Shown one piece after another: positions 32,964-41,905 of a DNA stretch of 64,000 nucleotides; positions within the stretch are counted from its first letter, which is position 1, and every line of letters begins with the position of its first letter. Origin of the DNA: Thermococcus pacificus. GTDB taxonomy: Archaea > Methanobacteriota_B > Thermococci > Thermococcales > Thermococcaceae. The stretch is taken from the NCBI RefSeq assembly GCF_002214485.1, contig NZ_CP015102.1, positions 1,488,001-1,552,000 on the forward strand, in the 5' to 3' direction. A program made the translations under genes and the position numbers. The notes below the pieces were generated by a model. It was not told where the DNA came from and searched no databases. It saw only the letters and a program-made list of their open reading frames with translations.

Positions 32964-33378
32964 TCAACTTTCTTCAGCCGTGCTTGTATAGGTAATTCCC
33001 GGAACCCAGGTTATCTCGGCGTAGATGGTCTTGGGCCAGAAGGGGCACCAGCCGGTGGCGGCCACCTGGGCAGAGTCCCAGGCGTATCCGGCCGGTGGGG
33101 GTTGCGGTGGACGGACTGAACTTCTTGGTCCACAGATCGCAGACTCCAGTCGAACCAGCGTTACCGTATATGTTGTAGAGGTAACCGGGCTGGCTCTGGC
33201 TTGCGTACCCGCTTATCCAGCAGTAGAGGCTTCCATCTTCCGTGGGCGCGTAGGTGTTCTCGTCATGGACAAGAGGATCCCTAGTTATTGCCTCTGGCTC
33301 TTTTCCGTTCAGTGCTACGGCCACTCCTGCAAAGAACAAAACTCCCAGCAGGAACAGGGCCAACACCTTCCTGGGCAT
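32964..33378 (-). pseudogene. Frameshifted small secreted Cys-containing protein
   Basis: ATG 33378 opens a signal peptide (VLALFLLGVLFFAGVAVA) and a Tyr/Gly/Ser-rich chain with SLYCWISGYA and GVCDLWTKKF. The frame then derails at a run of five G (33097-33101; C on the coding strand). Removing one base restores PPAGYAWDSAQVAATGWC, then PFWPKTIYAEITWVPG, to a stop at 32964-32966, about 137 residues. As written it would end in an unrelated Arg/Leu tail at 32974. It may be a real inactivation, a phase-variable tract or a sequencing error. It heads the ABC exporter operon. Confidence 0.7.
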
Positions 33379-33532
33379 CGCCCCCCCCAACGGGGTTTTG
33401 CACTTAAAGTTACGTTGTAGCCATTTATTAGTCTTTCGGTGTTCTAAAGTTCACAGCAAACAACTTATAGGGGCAACAGTAAACACCTAAAAATCCGGAT
33501 AATCCAAAATACAAAGGAAGGTAAGAAAGCCG

Positions 33533-34057
33533 TCAGAAGTTGAAGTTTATGTCCTTCATGAGCTGGTCGTAGAACTCCTCCTTGTAGATCTCGGGATAGC
33601 GGGTTATGTAGTCGTACTGCTTTTTGAGGATGTTGTAGTGGTTCCTCTCCATGTCGGCGAGCATGTTGAGAAGAACCTTCGTCTTCTCGGTGGCGGCGTA
33701 CTTCGCCAGTTCGTTGTAGAGCTTCTCGCTGACGAGCTCCGCCTCCATGGCTATCTCGTATACCTCGTCAAGGTTGAGGTCGGGCTTTTTGATGGCCTCC
33801 GCCATCTTCTCCGCTATGATCTTGAACTCAGCCATAACGTCTATCTCCACCTTCTTCGGCTCACCCTCACCGCTCTGGAAGCGCTCAGCCATTTTTTCAA
33901 TTATTTCCCTGTGTTTGTCTTCCTCCCTTGCCAAGAAGAGCAGTTCATCCCTTATGATGTCACTCTTAACCGCGGAGGCAAGCTTTTCATAGGCCTCCTT
34001 GGCCCTAATCTCCGCGTTTCTTGCTATCTCAAAAACCTCTTTGTCCGTTATCTCCAC
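33533..34057 (-). CDS. Rubrerythrin-like ferritin-superfamily protein
   Basis: 174 residues, helical. Ligand patterns are RNAEIRAKEAYEKLA with REEDKHREII, and AMEAELVSEKLYNELA with MERNHYNIL. No rubredoxin domain. Similar in size and layout to the proteins at 15288 and 28695, so this is a dispersed paralogous set. GTG 34057 follows GGTGAT at ideal spacing; a GTG at 34075 is less likely. Confidence 0.75.
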   Translation of the reverse strand: MEITDKEVFEIARNAEIRAKEAYEKLASAVKSDIIRDELLFLAREEDKHREIIEKMAERFQSGEGEPKKVEIDVMAEFKIIAEKMAEAIKKPDLNLDEVYEIAMEAELVSEKLYNELAKYAATEKTKVLLNMLADMERNHYNILKKQYDYITRYPEIYKEEFYDQLMKDINFNF

Positions 34058-34157
34058 AGAAATCACCACTAACACTTACGCCTGAACATATATTAACCTT
34101 TCTGGGTAGAAATGCCCACCGGGCAAGGCTTAAAAACCTCGCTGAAAAGCTGAAACC

Positions 34158-35156
34158 ATGCTCTACCTCGAGATACTCGGAAACCTCCCGGAGATGGCAA
34201 GGGACGAAGTTAGGGCCATGCTGGAGCTGGCCGGCGGAGAGATAGTTGGTCAGGACTACCTGTTTCTGAAGATAGACGCGGATGAAAAATCCTTCCACTA
34301 CCTCAACAGACTCGGCCTAGCACACGAGTATGGGGAACTGATCGTTGAGGCGGATTCCATCGAAGAACTCCTCGAGAAGGCGGGAGAAGTCGAGTGGCCG
34401 ATCAAAGGAACCTTCAAGGTTGACACCGAGACAATGGCCAACTGCCGCTTTAACGTTTTGGACCTGCCGAGGAAGCTCGGAGCAGTTATACACGCGCAGG
34501 GGTTTAAAGTGAACCTCTCAAAGCCGGACACGCTCGTGAGAGTCTACTGCGGCGAGAGGCTCTACGCCGGAATAAGGCTGAAGTTCTTCGACCCCAAGGA
34601 CTTTGAAAAAAGGAAGGCCCACCACAGGCCCTTCTTCAGACCCATCTCACTCCACCCGAGGGTTTCCAGGGCCCTGGTGAACCTCACCAAAGCGAAGAGG
34701 GAAATCCTTGACCCCTTCATGGGCGCCGGCGGGATTCTGATGGAGGCCGGCCTAATCGGCCTGAAGGTCTATGGCGTTGACATAAAGCCCGAGATGGTTG
34801 AAGGGGCTGAGATGAACCTCAGGCACTACGGCATCAAAGACTACGAGCTGAAGCTCGGAGATGCAACGAAGCTGGAGGAGCTGTTTCCCAACAAGAGGTT
34901 CGAGGCGATAGCGACGGATCCACCCTACGGCACTTCGGCGACCCTCGCGGGAAGGAAGAGAGACGAGCTCTACAGGAAAGCCTTGGAGAGCATGTACAAC
35001 GTGCTTAAACCGGGAGGAAGGCTGGCGATAGCGTTTCCGGCCGACTTCGACGGTAGAACCGAAGCCGAAAGAATAGGATTTAAGCTCCTCGCGAGGTACT
35101 ACCAACGCGTCCATAAAAGCCTTGAACGGTACTTCTACGTGTTCGAAAGGCCCTAA
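34158..35156 (+). CDS. tRNA (guanine10-N2)-dimethyltransferase Trm-G10
   Basis: 332 residues. N-terminal THUMP region, then a class I methyltransferase with [15 protein letters not shown] for SAM and DPPYGTSA as the amino-methylating motif. Archaeal Trm-G10 makes N2,N2-dimethylguanosine at position 10 of tRNA. Stands alone with a TATA-like TTAAAAAC about 30 bp before the start, and no strong ribosome site, so leaderless translation is possible. Confidence 0.88.
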   Translation: MLYLEILGNLPEMARDEVRAMLELAGGEIVGQDYLFLKIDADEKSFHYLNRLGLAHEYGELIVEADSIEELLEKAGEVEWPIKGTFKVDTETMANCRFNVLDLPRKLGAVIHAQGFKVNLSKPDTLVRVYCGERLYAGIRLKFFDPKDFEKRKAHHRPFFRPISLHPRVSRALVNLTKAKREILDPFMGAGGILMEAGLIGLKVYGVDIKPEMVEGAEMNLRHYGIKDYELKLGDATKLEELFPNKRFEAIATDPPYGTSATLAGRKRDELYRKALESMYNVLKPGGRLAIAFPADFDGRTEAERIGFKLLARYYQRVHKSLERYFYVFERP

Positions 35157-35221
35157 CCCTGGGAATAGTCTTCTAGAAAAGCTTTTATCCAGCTTTGGCT
35201 ATATTGTTATGGTGAGAATCG

Positions 35222-35881
35222 ATGTGCGATAATCGAACTATAACATTGGAAGAATTTCTGTCACGCTTGGTGAGGGGGGAAGACGTCATCATTGAGTATC
35301 ACTCGGATGAACCTGTCCACATTCTCCTCCTGGAACTGCTCAGGGAGACGGAGAGAAAAGGAGGCGCTGTTATAATAGATGAACTCGACCAGCTTCACGT
35401 TTTCAGGGTCCACTTGGAACTCTCTGGGTTGAAGACTTCCCCAATAGACCACTCACCGGTCATCAAGATGGGCGGCATCATCGATACCGGAAACGTCATC
35501 GGGAAGATAGACATGAGCAAAGAGCCAGCCGTACGGAAGAGATACTACGAGGAACTTCTCCAGAAGACCGGAAATCCTCCTTTCAGGGTTATAGTCGGCT
35601 TTGATAAAGTTCTTCTCAGGTATGAAAACGACCCCAAGGAAAGGGAGAAGATATTCGGCCACATGGTTAGGCCTCACATTGGGAGCAGCGAAAGGGTTGC
35701 CATTTACATCGTCAACAGGGATCTGGTAAATGAGACCACGATAAAAGAGCTGCGGGAGCACGCCACCCGTGTCCTCAAAAGCGAGTTCAATGGAGAGGGG
35801 TTCACTTTGAGGGTCGTCAAGTCCATCTTTCCAGGGGAGTACGGGTGGACGGTGAGTGTCCCAATAAAGGGGAACGAATAA
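35222..35881 (+). CDS. DUF257 family protein
   Basis: 219 residues. The layout VLV-like VIIEYHSDEPVHILLLELL, then AVIIDELDQLHVFRVHLEL and KMGGIIDTGNVIGKID matches DUF257, a family nearly confined to Thermococcales whose core resembles RecA-like P-loop folds but lacks a Walker A motif. No function is established. It converges with the alaX gene. Confidence 0.8.
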   Translation: MCDNRTITLEEFLSRLVRGEDVIIEYHSDEPVHILLLELLRETERKGGAVIIDELDQLHVFRVHLELSGLKTSPIDHSPVIKMGGIIDTGNVIGKIDMSKEPAVRKRYYEELLQKTGNPPFRVIVGFDKVLLRYENDPKEREKIFGHMVRPHIGSSERVAIYIVNRDLVNETTIKELREHATRVLKSEFNGEGFTLRVVKSIFPGEYGWTVSVPIKGNE

Positions 35882-35887
35882 AAGGGC

Positions 35888-36526
35888 TCACTCAAGCCAT
35901 ATCTCAATCCTCTGTTTCCCTTTTCCGAGGCTGGAGCGCTTGAGCTTCTTCAGGTGCCCTATCTCCTTTATGTCCCTCACGTGGGTCCCGCCGCAGGGAA
36001 TGACCTCGAAGTCCCTTATCTGGGTGTAGCGCGTCTCCCCTTCCCACCATATCTTCATCTCGCCGCCCTCGTCGACGTAGCGGTTGAAGGTCTCGATTAT
36101 CTGTTCCTTGTACTGGTTGACGTTCTCGGGATAGACTATGTCGTAGCGGCCCTTCTCGGCGCTCATTCCACTGCCGTAAAGCTCCCACTCCCCCGGAAGG
36201 ACTTCGTTGAGGACGTGCTCCAGCAGGTGCATCGCGCTGTGGATCCTCATCAACCTGTACCTGTAGTCCCAGTCGATTTTGAGCTCGACTTCATCCCCAA
36301 CCTTGAACCTCTCAGGCTCGGCAACGACGTGCCAGACGTTTCCGGCATCGTCCTTGTAGACGTCAAGGACTTCGACCCCGTTTATCGTCCCCTTGTCGTG
36401 GGGCTGGCCACCGCCGGTCGGGTAGAAAATCGTCTGGTCGAGCAGGAGGGCATTCTCCCTGACTTCCAGAACCTTTGCTTTGGCCTCCTTCAGGTAGGCG
36501 TCCTCGTAGTAGAGCTTCCTCGTCAC
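35888..36526 (-). CDS. alaX: Alanyl-tRNA editing protein AlaX
   Basis: 212 residues. IFYPTGGGQPHDKG marks the Gly-rich motif, and zinc ligands lie in HSAMHLLEHV and CGGTHVRDI. AlaX removes serine or glycine wrongly attached to tRNA-Ala. GTG 36526 is chosen since GGTGAT stands 4 bases upstream and it begins at TRKLYYEDAYL, the usual family N-terminus; an ATG at 36532 lies inside that ribosome site. Confidence 0.88.
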   Translation of the reverse strand: MTRKLYYEDAYLKEAKAKVLEVRENALLLDQTIFYPTGGGQPHDKGTINGVEVLDVYKDDAGNVWHVVAEPERFKVGDEVELKIDWDYRYRLMRIHSAMHLLEHVLNEVLPGEWELYGSGMSAEKGRYDIVYPENVNQYKEQIIETFNRYVDEGGEMKIWWEGETRYTQIRDFEVIPCGGTHVRDIKEIGHLKKLKRSSLGKGKQRIEIWLE

Positions 36527-36596
36527 TTTCATCACCTCAGAATAGTTGGTGGACATCATTTAAATGGATATCGAAAAGGGAACAAAAAGGAAAAGC

Positions 36597-38066
36597 TCAG
36601 CGCCTCTTCCAGAAGGCTATGGCCCCTACTATGAGCAGGGCCGCGACGACAGTTGCTATAACCTTCTGGGTGCTGCTCATTCCGCCCCCGGTTCCCTCAG
36701 CCGGCAGGGTGTATCTGACGGTGGCACTGGTGTAGTTGGCCAGGAGCTCCTTCACGTCCTCCGGCTGGGCCCCGTAGCGTAGGTAAACGTTCGAGGTTAT
36801 CCTGAGGATGTTGCCGTTCCTGACCACGGTCATTGTGAAGCGGTTGCCCTTCACCTCGCGGCTTATGTTGGAGGGTATCTCCAGGAAATCGCCTCCCTCA
36901 GAGAGGTTGAGCGTCAGGTATAGGGTGTTGTTCACCTCGTACTCGACCCTGGAGGTCAGGCCGTTAGCCATTCCGAGGGTGGGGTCGAAGGTGTAGACGT
37001 AGGAGCCGTTCTCGTACTTGGTGAAGTTTCTGAGGGTGTACTCGGCGTCGATGACTAGGGGCGCGGTGGTCTCGTTGAGTCCGAGAATGGTGACCTTGCC
37101 ACCGTCCACTATGGCACCCTGGTATCCAAGGGCCAGGGAGTAGGTCCTCAGTATGTACTCCGTCACGTTCTTGACGCCGTAGGAGACTATCTCTGCCTTC
37201 CTGGTGATAACGTCCCTGAGAGGCTCAACGTACTCGTCCTTCATGTGGAGCCTCACGGTGCCGTTGGAGTAGATGTTGAGGGTAACGTACTCGTTGGTTA
37301 CACTCTTATCGTAGTGTTCGACTCCCTCGTAGGGGGTCTCATAGCGGATGTAGTAGTCATTGTAATCTCCAAAGAGTGTTTTGTAGCCGTCCGGGGTCAG
37401 CCAGGGCTCTATGTATATGTGGGAGCGCACGACGACGGTGTTCCCCTCTACACTCGACCCGACCACGAAGCGGCTCTGGTTGTACTGCTTGACGAAGGGC
37501 TTTGGGTAACTGAGTAGCGTGGCGTTAGGCGGGAGGACGACGATGAAGGTGTTGTTTGACTCTATACCAAAGGGAAAGCCCGTGTCGGGAACCATCATGG
37601 AGGCGTAGCCCCTCGTTGGATCAACCCAGACCTCCCAGTGATGATCGTAGGAATAGTACTTGGCGTAGTCCAGGGCTATCGCGTTGAAGACAAGGGTTAT
37701 GTTGTTGCCCTCTTCTATGCCGTATGACTTCATGCTCTCGTTCACCAGTTTGACGCCCGCCTGGGTGAGACCCTGGATGTACCTGGCCAGCTGCTCCTGC
37801 TCGAACTTCTTTATGGCCTCTTCGATCGTCATGTTGCCGTTCTGAGTCTCGTTGAGTATAGTCTCCCTCTGCTTGTCAATAGCTTCCTTCGGGCCAAGCA
37901 GGACACTGGTCATGGTTATGTTGGCGCTGCCGTTGGGCATAAGGGCTATCTTGAGGGTGAAGCCCTGCTTGTAAACCTGAACCTCGTCCCCGGCCGAGAC
38001 GAAACCCGGCCCAACGAAGGACGTCAGGAGAATCGCGGCGAATATGGCCGCAAGGACTTTTTTCAT
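36597..38066 (-). CDS. Exported glycoprotein-like protein with C-terminal membrane anchor
   Basis: 489 residues. Signal peptide (VLAAIFAAILLTSFVG), a long beta-rich extracytoplasmic region with about 15 N-glycosylation sequons, then a short Gly-rich linker GTGGGMSSTQ and the helix VIATVVAALLIVGAIAF ending WKRR. The helix plus basic tail resembles a sorting signal or simple anchor. I do not recognise the extracytoplasmic domain. Confidence 0.7.
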   Translation of the reverse strand: MKKVLAAIFAAILLTSFVGPGFVSAGDEVQVYKQGFTLKIALMPNGSANITMTSVLLGPKEAIDKQRETILNETQNGNMTIEEAIKKFEQEQLARYIQGLTQAGVKLVNESMKSYGIEEGNNITLVFNAIALDYAKYYSYDHHWEVWVDPTRGYASMMVPDTGFPFGIESNNTFIVVLPPNATLLSYPKPFVKQYNQSRFVVGSSVEGNTVVVRSHIYIEPWLTPDGYKTLFGDYNDYYIRYETPYEGVEHYDKSVTNEYVTLNIYSNGTVRLHMKDEYVEPLRDVITRKAEIVSYGVKNVTEYILRTYSLALGYQGAIVDGGKVTILGLNETTAPLVIDAEYTLRNFTKYENGSYVYTFDPTLGMANGLTSRVEYEVNNTLYLTLNLSEGGDFLEIPSNISREVKGNRFTMTVVRNGNILRITSNVYLRYGAQPEDVKELLANYTSATVRYTLPAEGTGGGMSSTQKVIATVVAALLIVGAIAFWKRR

Positions 38067-38191
38067 TATACACTACCTCCATTCTATCTGTGCCGGTAAT
38101 TAGCGCCACGGTGGAGTATTTAACTTTATCCCAAAGGGAAAGGGAAGAAGGGGAAGCAAAAACTGGAGAGAAAAGGCCTGAAAATGGAAGC

Positions 38192-39475
38192 TCAGTCCTT
38201 CCACGCGGACTCGTCGAGTTCGCCCTCGGTCTTTGCAACTATCGTCGTTCCGGTCAGGTCGCCAGTGACGTTGACCATGGTCCTGCCCATGTCGAGGATG
38301 GCGTCGATTCCGAGTATCATGGCATACGCTAGAGCCACCGGACTTCCCGCGGTGAGGTCGAGACCGACGCTCTGGAGAACCATCGCGAGCATTATGGCTC
38401 CGGCACCGGGGACGCCGGCGGTCCCTATTGAAGCGAGAACCGCTGTGAGGACAACCGTAAGCTGCTGGCCGAGCGTGAGCGGGTAGCCTATGGCGTTTGC
38501 CACAAAGAGGACTGTGACACCCTGGTAGAGTGCCGTTCCGTCCATGTTTATCGTCGCACCGAGCGGCAGGGTGAAGGAGAAGATTCCCCTGTCAATACCC
38601 ATCTCTTCCGCAACGCGCATCGTAACGGGCAGGGCTCCGCTTGAACTCCTTGTGACGAAAGCGGTGAGCATCGCATCCTTGGCCTTCTTTAGGAACTTGA
38701 GCGGGTCGATGCCGAACACTTTGAGCAGGACGAAGTAGACGAGGACTATCTGGAGGATGAGGCCGATGTAAACCGCAACCACGACCTTTGCCAGCGGGCC
38801 AACGACCTTGGTTCCTTGCTCAGCCATGACGTAGGCTATAAGGGCGAAGACACCTATGGGAGCGTACTGCATTACACCCGCGACGATGAGGTACATGGCC
38901 TCGGCGAGTCCATCAAACGCCCTGAGGAGAGTGGTTCCGGCTGTTCTGACCCTCTCGTCATCCCTGTTTATCAGGTAGGTCAGCGCTATGCCCAGGATTA
39001 TGGCGAAGAAGATAACAGGGAGAACCTCGCCGTTTGAGAGGGATGCAAAGGGGTTCGTTGGCACTATGTTGAGCAGTGTCGTCACGAGCGATGGCCGGGT
39101 TGCCTCTATAGCCTTCCCCTCTCCGGTGCCGAGGCTTATGCCCGTGCCGACCCTGAAGAGGTTGCCCATCAGCAGGCCGAAGAACACGGCGAAGGCCGAC
39201 GTGAGGAGGTAGTAGAGCACTATCTTCACGCCGACCCTTCCGAGCCTTGCCGGGCTTATGCTCGCCGCACCGACGACGAGAGAGGCCAGCACTATCGGCA
39301 TCACTAACATCTTCAACAGGCGGACAAAGAGGTCACCAAAGGGTTTGATGTACACCTTAACTGCATCGGCGTAACCTGCCTTTCCAAGGGCTAGACCAAC
39401 GATGGCACCGAGGATAAGGCCCCAGAGTATCTTCCACAGAACCGGATAGTCCAGGTATTTTCTCAAGAGCCCCAT
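38192..39475 (-). CDS. Sodium:aspartate symporter, GltPh/GltTk type
   Basis: 427 residues. Highly similar by eye to the T. kodakarensis transporter GltTk: [20 protein letters not shown], the HP1 loop [20 protein letters not shown] (NMDGT motif), the HP2 loop [11 protein letters not shown] and [12 protein letters not shown]. It imports aspartate with three sodium ions. ATG 39475 follows GGGGGTG; GTG 39484 is less likely. Confidence 0.93.
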   Translation of the reverse strand: MGLLRKYLDYPVLWKILWGLILGAIVGLALGKAGYADAVKVYIKPFGDLFVRLLKMLVMPIVLASLVVGAASISPARLGRVGVKIVLYYLLTSAFAVFFGLLMGNLFRVGTGISLGTGEGKAIEATRPSLVTTLLNIVPTNPFASLSNGEVLPVIFFAIILGIALTYLINRDDERVRTAGTTLLRAFDGLAEAMYLIVAGVMQYAPIGVFALIAYVMAEQGTKVVGPLAKVVVAVYIGLILQIVLVYFVLLKVFGIDPLKFLKKAKDAMLTAFVTRSSSGALPVTMRVAEEMGIDRGIFSFTLPLGATINMDGTALYQGVTVLFVANAIGYPLTLGQQLTVVLTAVLASIGTAGVPGAGAIMLAMVLQSVGLDLTAGSPVALAYAMILGIDAILDMGRTMVNVTGDLTGTTIVAKTEGELDESAWKD

Positions 39476-39574
39476 TGAGCACACCCCCTAGGAATTTAAG
39501 CGACAGCGATAAAATGGTGAAAACCGTAACTATATTAATTTTCTGGGTAAGATTATGAAGGATTGACAAAAAAC

Positions 39575-40279
39575 TTAAACTAACCTTAACGAAACATCGC
39601 CGTACAGGATTCTCTTTAGCTGTCCGGCAGCATCCAGCAGTAATGAGCCATCATCAAGAACGTCCATTGCCCGCCCGATAAGCTCTCTCCCATCCCGAAT
39701 AACCCTGACGGTTCTGCCGAGGATGAAGGTTTTCTCACGCACCTTGGCCATCAGTAAGTCCGGCCTCTCCAAGAAAACCCTGTACCAGCCGCTGAGGTGG
39801 AAGAGGAGTCTCTCAAGGACTTTCTCCAGCGGAACCTCCCTCCCCAAAAGCTGGAACATCGAGGTAGCGCTTTCCCTCAGTTCCTCCGGAATGGGATTGT
39901 TCACGTTAATGCCTATCCCCATGATGGTGTACTCGTTTCCCTTTCCCTCCGTCAGAATGCCAGCTATTTTCCTCTCGCCCGCCCAGACGTCGTTGGGCCA
40001 CTTGATCCCTGAGGCGATTCCAAAGTCGACCAGCGTGTCGACGACCGCCAGGGCGCCGACGAAGACAAACCTCGGGTCGAGCCGGGGGGGCTTGAAAACG
40101 ACGCTGAGCCAGAGGCCACCCTCTGGAGAGGCCCAGGAGCGCCCTTTCCTTCCTTTTCCAGCGGTCTGGCGCTTCGCAACGACCACGGTTCCCTCGGGAG
40201 AATCTGCCGCGATGCGCTTGGCGTACTCGTTGGTCGAGTCAACCTCATTGAGATGGATGATTTTCCATTTGATATCCAT
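39575..40279 (-). CDS. Biotin-protein ligase
   Basis: 234 residues. GKGRKGRSWASPEGGLWLSV is the biotinyl-AMP loop, KWPNDV and KIAGILTE complete the active site, and a short C-terminal domain follows. It lacks the N-terminal HTH of E. coli BirA, so it is an enzyme only. The substrate is likely the biotin carrier domain encoded at 41906. ATG 40279 lies in GGGTGATG. Confidence 0.92.
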   Translation of the reverse strand: MDIKWKIIHLNEVDSTNEYAKRIAADSPEGTVVVAKRQTAGKGRKGRSWASPEGGLWLSVVFKPPRLDPRFVFVGALAVVDTLVDFGIASGIKWPNDVWAGERKIAGILTEGKGNEYTIMGIGINVNNPIPEELRESATSMFQLLGREVPLEKVLERLLFHLSGWYRVFLERPDLLMAKVREKTFILGRTVRVIRDGRELIGRAMDVLDDGSLLLDAAGQLKRILYGDVSLRLV

Positions 40280-40342
40280 CACCCTTTTGATATATCCAGA
40301 AGGGATTTAAACTGATTCTGCTAAACTAACATAGGTGGTAAC

Positions 40343-40900
40343 GTGGCGCTGCACTCTAGACCAGACGGTTTCGTCTATGATGACGACACGGGAAAGGGAA
40401 TAATCTTCACGGGCTCAAAGAGAGGTTCAACGATCGCAGTAAACTTTGTGGCTTACCTGAAGATGTCGGCAGTGGAAAATGCCAGACCTCTCTACGCTGC
40501 GGTAGGGATAGAAAAGCTACGTGAGGAACCTTCGGAGTTCTGGACAGAGGATCTTCTAACGGACGTTATACGGGGTCGTGGGATAAAGGTTCATAGCCTC
40601 GAAATCCATAACGGCAAAGAAATTATAACTGCCACCCTAAAGTTGGAGATGGGAGTCATAGCCCACGGAAGACCTAGCAGTTATGACGTAAAGGAGCTTA
40701 GCGATGCCGTTCTCGGGCTTATCATGGATATCGTGGATGAGATAATCTATTGGGACCACTACGTACCTGAAGAAGATGACTTTGGGGATGGTCTCACGTG
40801 GGAGTTCACCGACAGCTGGAAGAGTGAGGATCAAAGTGTGGACATCTTTGGCAGCATAGAGTTCTGGTGGGAACAGTTCCACGGTGAGGAAAAACCTTAA
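40343..40900 (+). CDS. Hypothetical protein, alpha/beta with acidic tail
   Basis: 185 residues, not recognised. Opens with strands [21 protein letters not shown], has a middle helix [17 protein letters not shown], and ends in an acidic, Trp-rich tail ([12 protein letters not shown]). GTG 40343 follows GGTGGT. Its stop lies at the edge of the TATA box of the aldolase gene. No functional hint beyond position. Confidence 0.6.
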   Translation: MALHSRPDGFVYDDDTGKGIIFTGSKRGSTIAVNFVAYLKMSAVENARPLYAAVGIEKLREEPSEFWTEDLLTDVIRGRGIKVHSLEIHNGKEIITATLKLEMGVIAHGRPSSYDVKELSDAVLGLIMDIVDEIIYWDHYVPEEDDFGDGLTWEFTDSWKSEDQSVDIFGSIEFWWEQFHGEEKP

Positions 40901-40902
40901 AT
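40897..40902 (+). promoter_or_regulatory. TATA box of the aldolase gene
   Basis: TTAAAT overlaps the stop codon of the upstream gene. Initiation 24-27 bp downstream would fall near 40924, in the middle of the TGM-like palindrome, and leave a leader of about 10 bases. Confidence 0.55.
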
Positions 40903-40914
40903 CCTCTCGGGATA

Positions 40915-40931
40915 TATCACTCCCGGTGATT
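40915..40931 (+). promoter_or_regulatory. TGM operator for the glycolytic regulator (TrmBL1/Tgr)
   Basis: TATCACTCCCGGTGATT matches TATCAC-N5-GTGATA at 11 of 12 fixed positions. TGM sites downstream of the TATA box repress glycolytic genes when TrmBL1/Tgr is sugar-free, as known in T. kodakarensis and P. furiosus. The right arm GGTGAT doubles as the ribosome site for ATG 40935. Confidence 0.8.
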
Positions 40932-40934
40932 AGT

Positions 40935-41780
40935 ATGGACGCATACCAGAGCGTTGGCATTAGGAGGAGGATGAAGAGGTTCTTCCGCAGGGACGGGAGG
41001 GCCTTAATATTTGCGATGGACCACGGCTTCGAGCACGGGCCGACCGACTTCGAGGAGCACTGGGAGCACGTTGACCCGAGGATAATCATGAGGAAGGTCG
41101 TCAGAGCCGGCATAGACGGCGTTATGATGCTTCCTGGAGTTGCCAGGCTGGCCGTTGACGAGCTCAAGCCCGACACGGGGCTCATGATAAAGCTCACCAG
41201 CAAGACGGAGCTCAGGCCGAAGGATGACCAGCTCCTCCAGAGCCAGCTGGGTTTTGTTGAAGACGCGGTGAAGCTCGGCGCCGACGCGATAGCGGCAACC
41301 GTCTACTGGGGTTCACCCCAGGAGGACGTCATGATGCGCCAGTTCGCGGAGATAGCGAGCTACGCCCATGATCTGGGCTTCCCTGTTGTCCAGTTCGCCT
41401 ACCCGCGCGGCCCCTACATCAACGAGCGCTATGGTAAAAAGGAGGATTACCGCGTCGTCATGTACGGAGCAAGGGCCGCCGTTGAGAGCGGTGCAGACAT
41501 GATAAAGACCTACTGGACGGGCTCTAAGGAGACCTTCGCCAAGGTGGTCGAAGCCGCCGCCGGAGTTCCCGTCCTACTCAGCGGCGGGGCGAAGACCGAC
41601 AACCCGGTTGACTTCCTCAAGCTCGTCTGGGAGGTCATAGAGGCCGGAGGCGCTGGGGCCGTCGTCGGCAGAAACATCTTCCAGCGCGAGAACCCGGAGC
41701 CCTTCATAAAGGCCCTCCTCAAGGTCGTACACAGGAACGAGGACCCTGAGGAGGCGGCGAAGGCAGAGGGGCTTCTTTAA
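40935..41780 (+). CDS. Fructose-bisphosphate aldolase, archaeal class I
   Basis: 281 residues, equal to P. furiosus Fba. [11 protein letters not shown] and the Schiff-base lysine in DMIKTYWTG are in place, with phosphate-binding SGGAKT and [11 protein letters not shown]. It interconverts fructose 1,6-bisphosphate with two triose phosphates in the modified Embden-Meyerhof pathway and in gluconeogenesis. ATG 40935 is the start; the earlier in-frame ATG lies inside the upstream gene. Confidence 0.95.
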   Translation: MDAYQSVGIRRRMKRFFRRDGRALIFAMDHGFEHGPTDFEEHWEHVDPRIIMRKVVRAGIDGVMMLPGVARLAVDELKPDTGLMIKLTSKTELRPKDDQLLQSQLGFVEDAVKLGADAIAATVYWGSPQEDVMMRQFAEIASYAHDLGFPVVQFAYPRGPYINERYGKKEDYRVVMYGARAAVESGADMIKTYWTGSKETFAKVVEAAAGVPVLLSGGAKTDNPVDFLKLVWEVIEAGGAGAVVGRNIFQRENPEPFIKALLKVVHRNEDPEEAAKAEGLL

Positions 41781-41905
41781 TCCCTGTTTTCCATTTTACC
41801 GGGGTTATCCATTGGGGTTGTTTTCGACTATAGACGAATGTTTTTTCCTCAAACGTCGTTAGACTTTTAAACCCGCAGGCTTAGCCCTGGATAGAGGTGG
41901 GAAAA

